A DNA stretch of 64,000 nt, from NCBI RefSeq assembly GCF_900102105.1, contig NZ_FNBB01000002.1:372001-436000 (forward strand), in the 5' to 3' direction. A program made the position numbers and the translations under genes. The number at the start of each line of letters is the position of its first letter. Within the stretch, counting starts at the first letter, position 1. Below the pieces are notes generated by a model, which was not told where the DNA came from, searched no databases, and saw nothing but the letters and a program-made list of their open reading frames with translations. Shown here one piece after another: positions 63,767 to 64,000 of the stretch. Source of the stretch: Agrobacterium pusense (GTDB lineage Bacteria; Pseudomonadota; Alphaproteobacteria; Rhizobiales; Rhizobiaceae).

Positions 63767-64000
63767 TTGGATCGCCTAGACCGTAAGATTTTGCGCATTC
63801 TGCAAGAGGATTCCACGCTGGCTGTTGCCGATCTGGCGAAGAAGGTCGGCCTTTCCACGACGCCCTGTTGGCGGCGTATCCAGAAGATGGAAGAAGACGG
63901 CGTCATCCGCCGGCGTGTGGCCCTGCTCGATCCGGTCAAGGTCAATACCAAGGTCACGGTTTTCGTCTCCATCCGCACCGCCTCCCATTCCATCGAATGG
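63767..64000 (+). CDS. Lrp/AsnC family transcriptional regulator, cut by the window end
   Basis: First 78 codons only. Starts at TTG (LDRLDRKILRILQEDSTLAV) with a very good AGGAGGG eight bases upstream; no ATG fits. The helix-turn-helix is KKVGLSTTPCWRRIQKMEEDGVIRRRVALLD, which is clearly Lrp/AsnC type, and the beginning of the ligand-binding RAM domain follows (KVTVFVSIRTASHSIEW). Target probably amino-acid metabolism beyond the window. Confidence 0.9.
   Translation, partial: MDRLDRKILRILQEDSTLAVADLAKKVGLSTTPCWRRIQKMEEDGVIRRRVALLDPVKVNTKVTVFVSIRTASHSIEW

Overview
The window is a 64 kb stretch of an alphaproteobacterial chromosome of the Rhizobiaceae, most likely Agrobacterium (A. tumefaciens/fabrum group). 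The evidence is the moderately GC-rich coding, the BA14K, DUF1883 and DUF1289 families, rhizobial-type palindromic intergenic elements, a general-stress (EcfG-type) promoter, and the fused rif/str/S10/spc/alpha ribosomal superoperon with a second tuf copy beside tRNA genes. This taxonomic call is an inference from gene content and order.

Bases 1-5.9 kb hold the 3' end of a tRNA-Gly, small secreted or envelope proteins (BA14K, a tandem-motif protein, an MliC-type lysozyme inhibitor), two membrane microproteins, a TerC-family protein, tufB and an SDR epimerase. From 5.9 to 40.5 kb lies the information-processing core: tRNA-Trp, secE-nusG, rplKAJL-rpoBC, then (after a three-gene insertion on the opposite strand: LuxR regulator, VOC protein, 97-aa unknown) rpsL-rpsG-fusA-tufA and the S10, spc and alpha gene blocks ending with rplQ and a strong terminator. 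Nearly all of these genes are on the + strand and many are spaced by fewer than 40 bases or overlap, so they form long cotranscribed blocks. The longer gaps inside carry hairpins or candidate promoters, probable points of control (L1/L10 feedback, rplL-rpoB attenuation or processing, S10 leader).

From 40.5 kb to the end is ordinary chromosomal backbone in short operons: msrPQ with a translationally coupled unknown, ilvD, a serine hydrolase, an LprI-type protein, degP-rarA, a DUF1883 protein, a chemoreceptor, an extensin-like lipoprotein, a TauE/SafE exporter, a two-gene ABC exporter, ribB under an FMN riboswitch, cobS-DUF1289-aspartic protease, cobT-dgkA, a multi-span histidine kinase, a nuclease/uracil-DNA-glycosylase pair and the start of an Lrp-type regulator. 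No insertion sequence, phage, CRISPR array or integrase is visible.

No clear new multi-gene system stands out. The points most worth a second look are: (i) RpoB carries Val at the position of E. coli Asp516, a classical rifampicin-resistance change, so the sequenced strain is probably a rifampicin-resistant laboratory derivative; (ii) an orphan minus-strand intrinsic terminator near 53.46 kb with an upstream promoter-like element, suggesting an unannotated small RNA; (iii) two membrane microproteins of 31 and 37 residues; (iv) an EcfG-type promoter in front of the BA14K gene; (v) two tuf genes that appear identical in nucleotide sequence over exactly the coding region; (vi) an uncharacterised third gene coupled to msrPQ.
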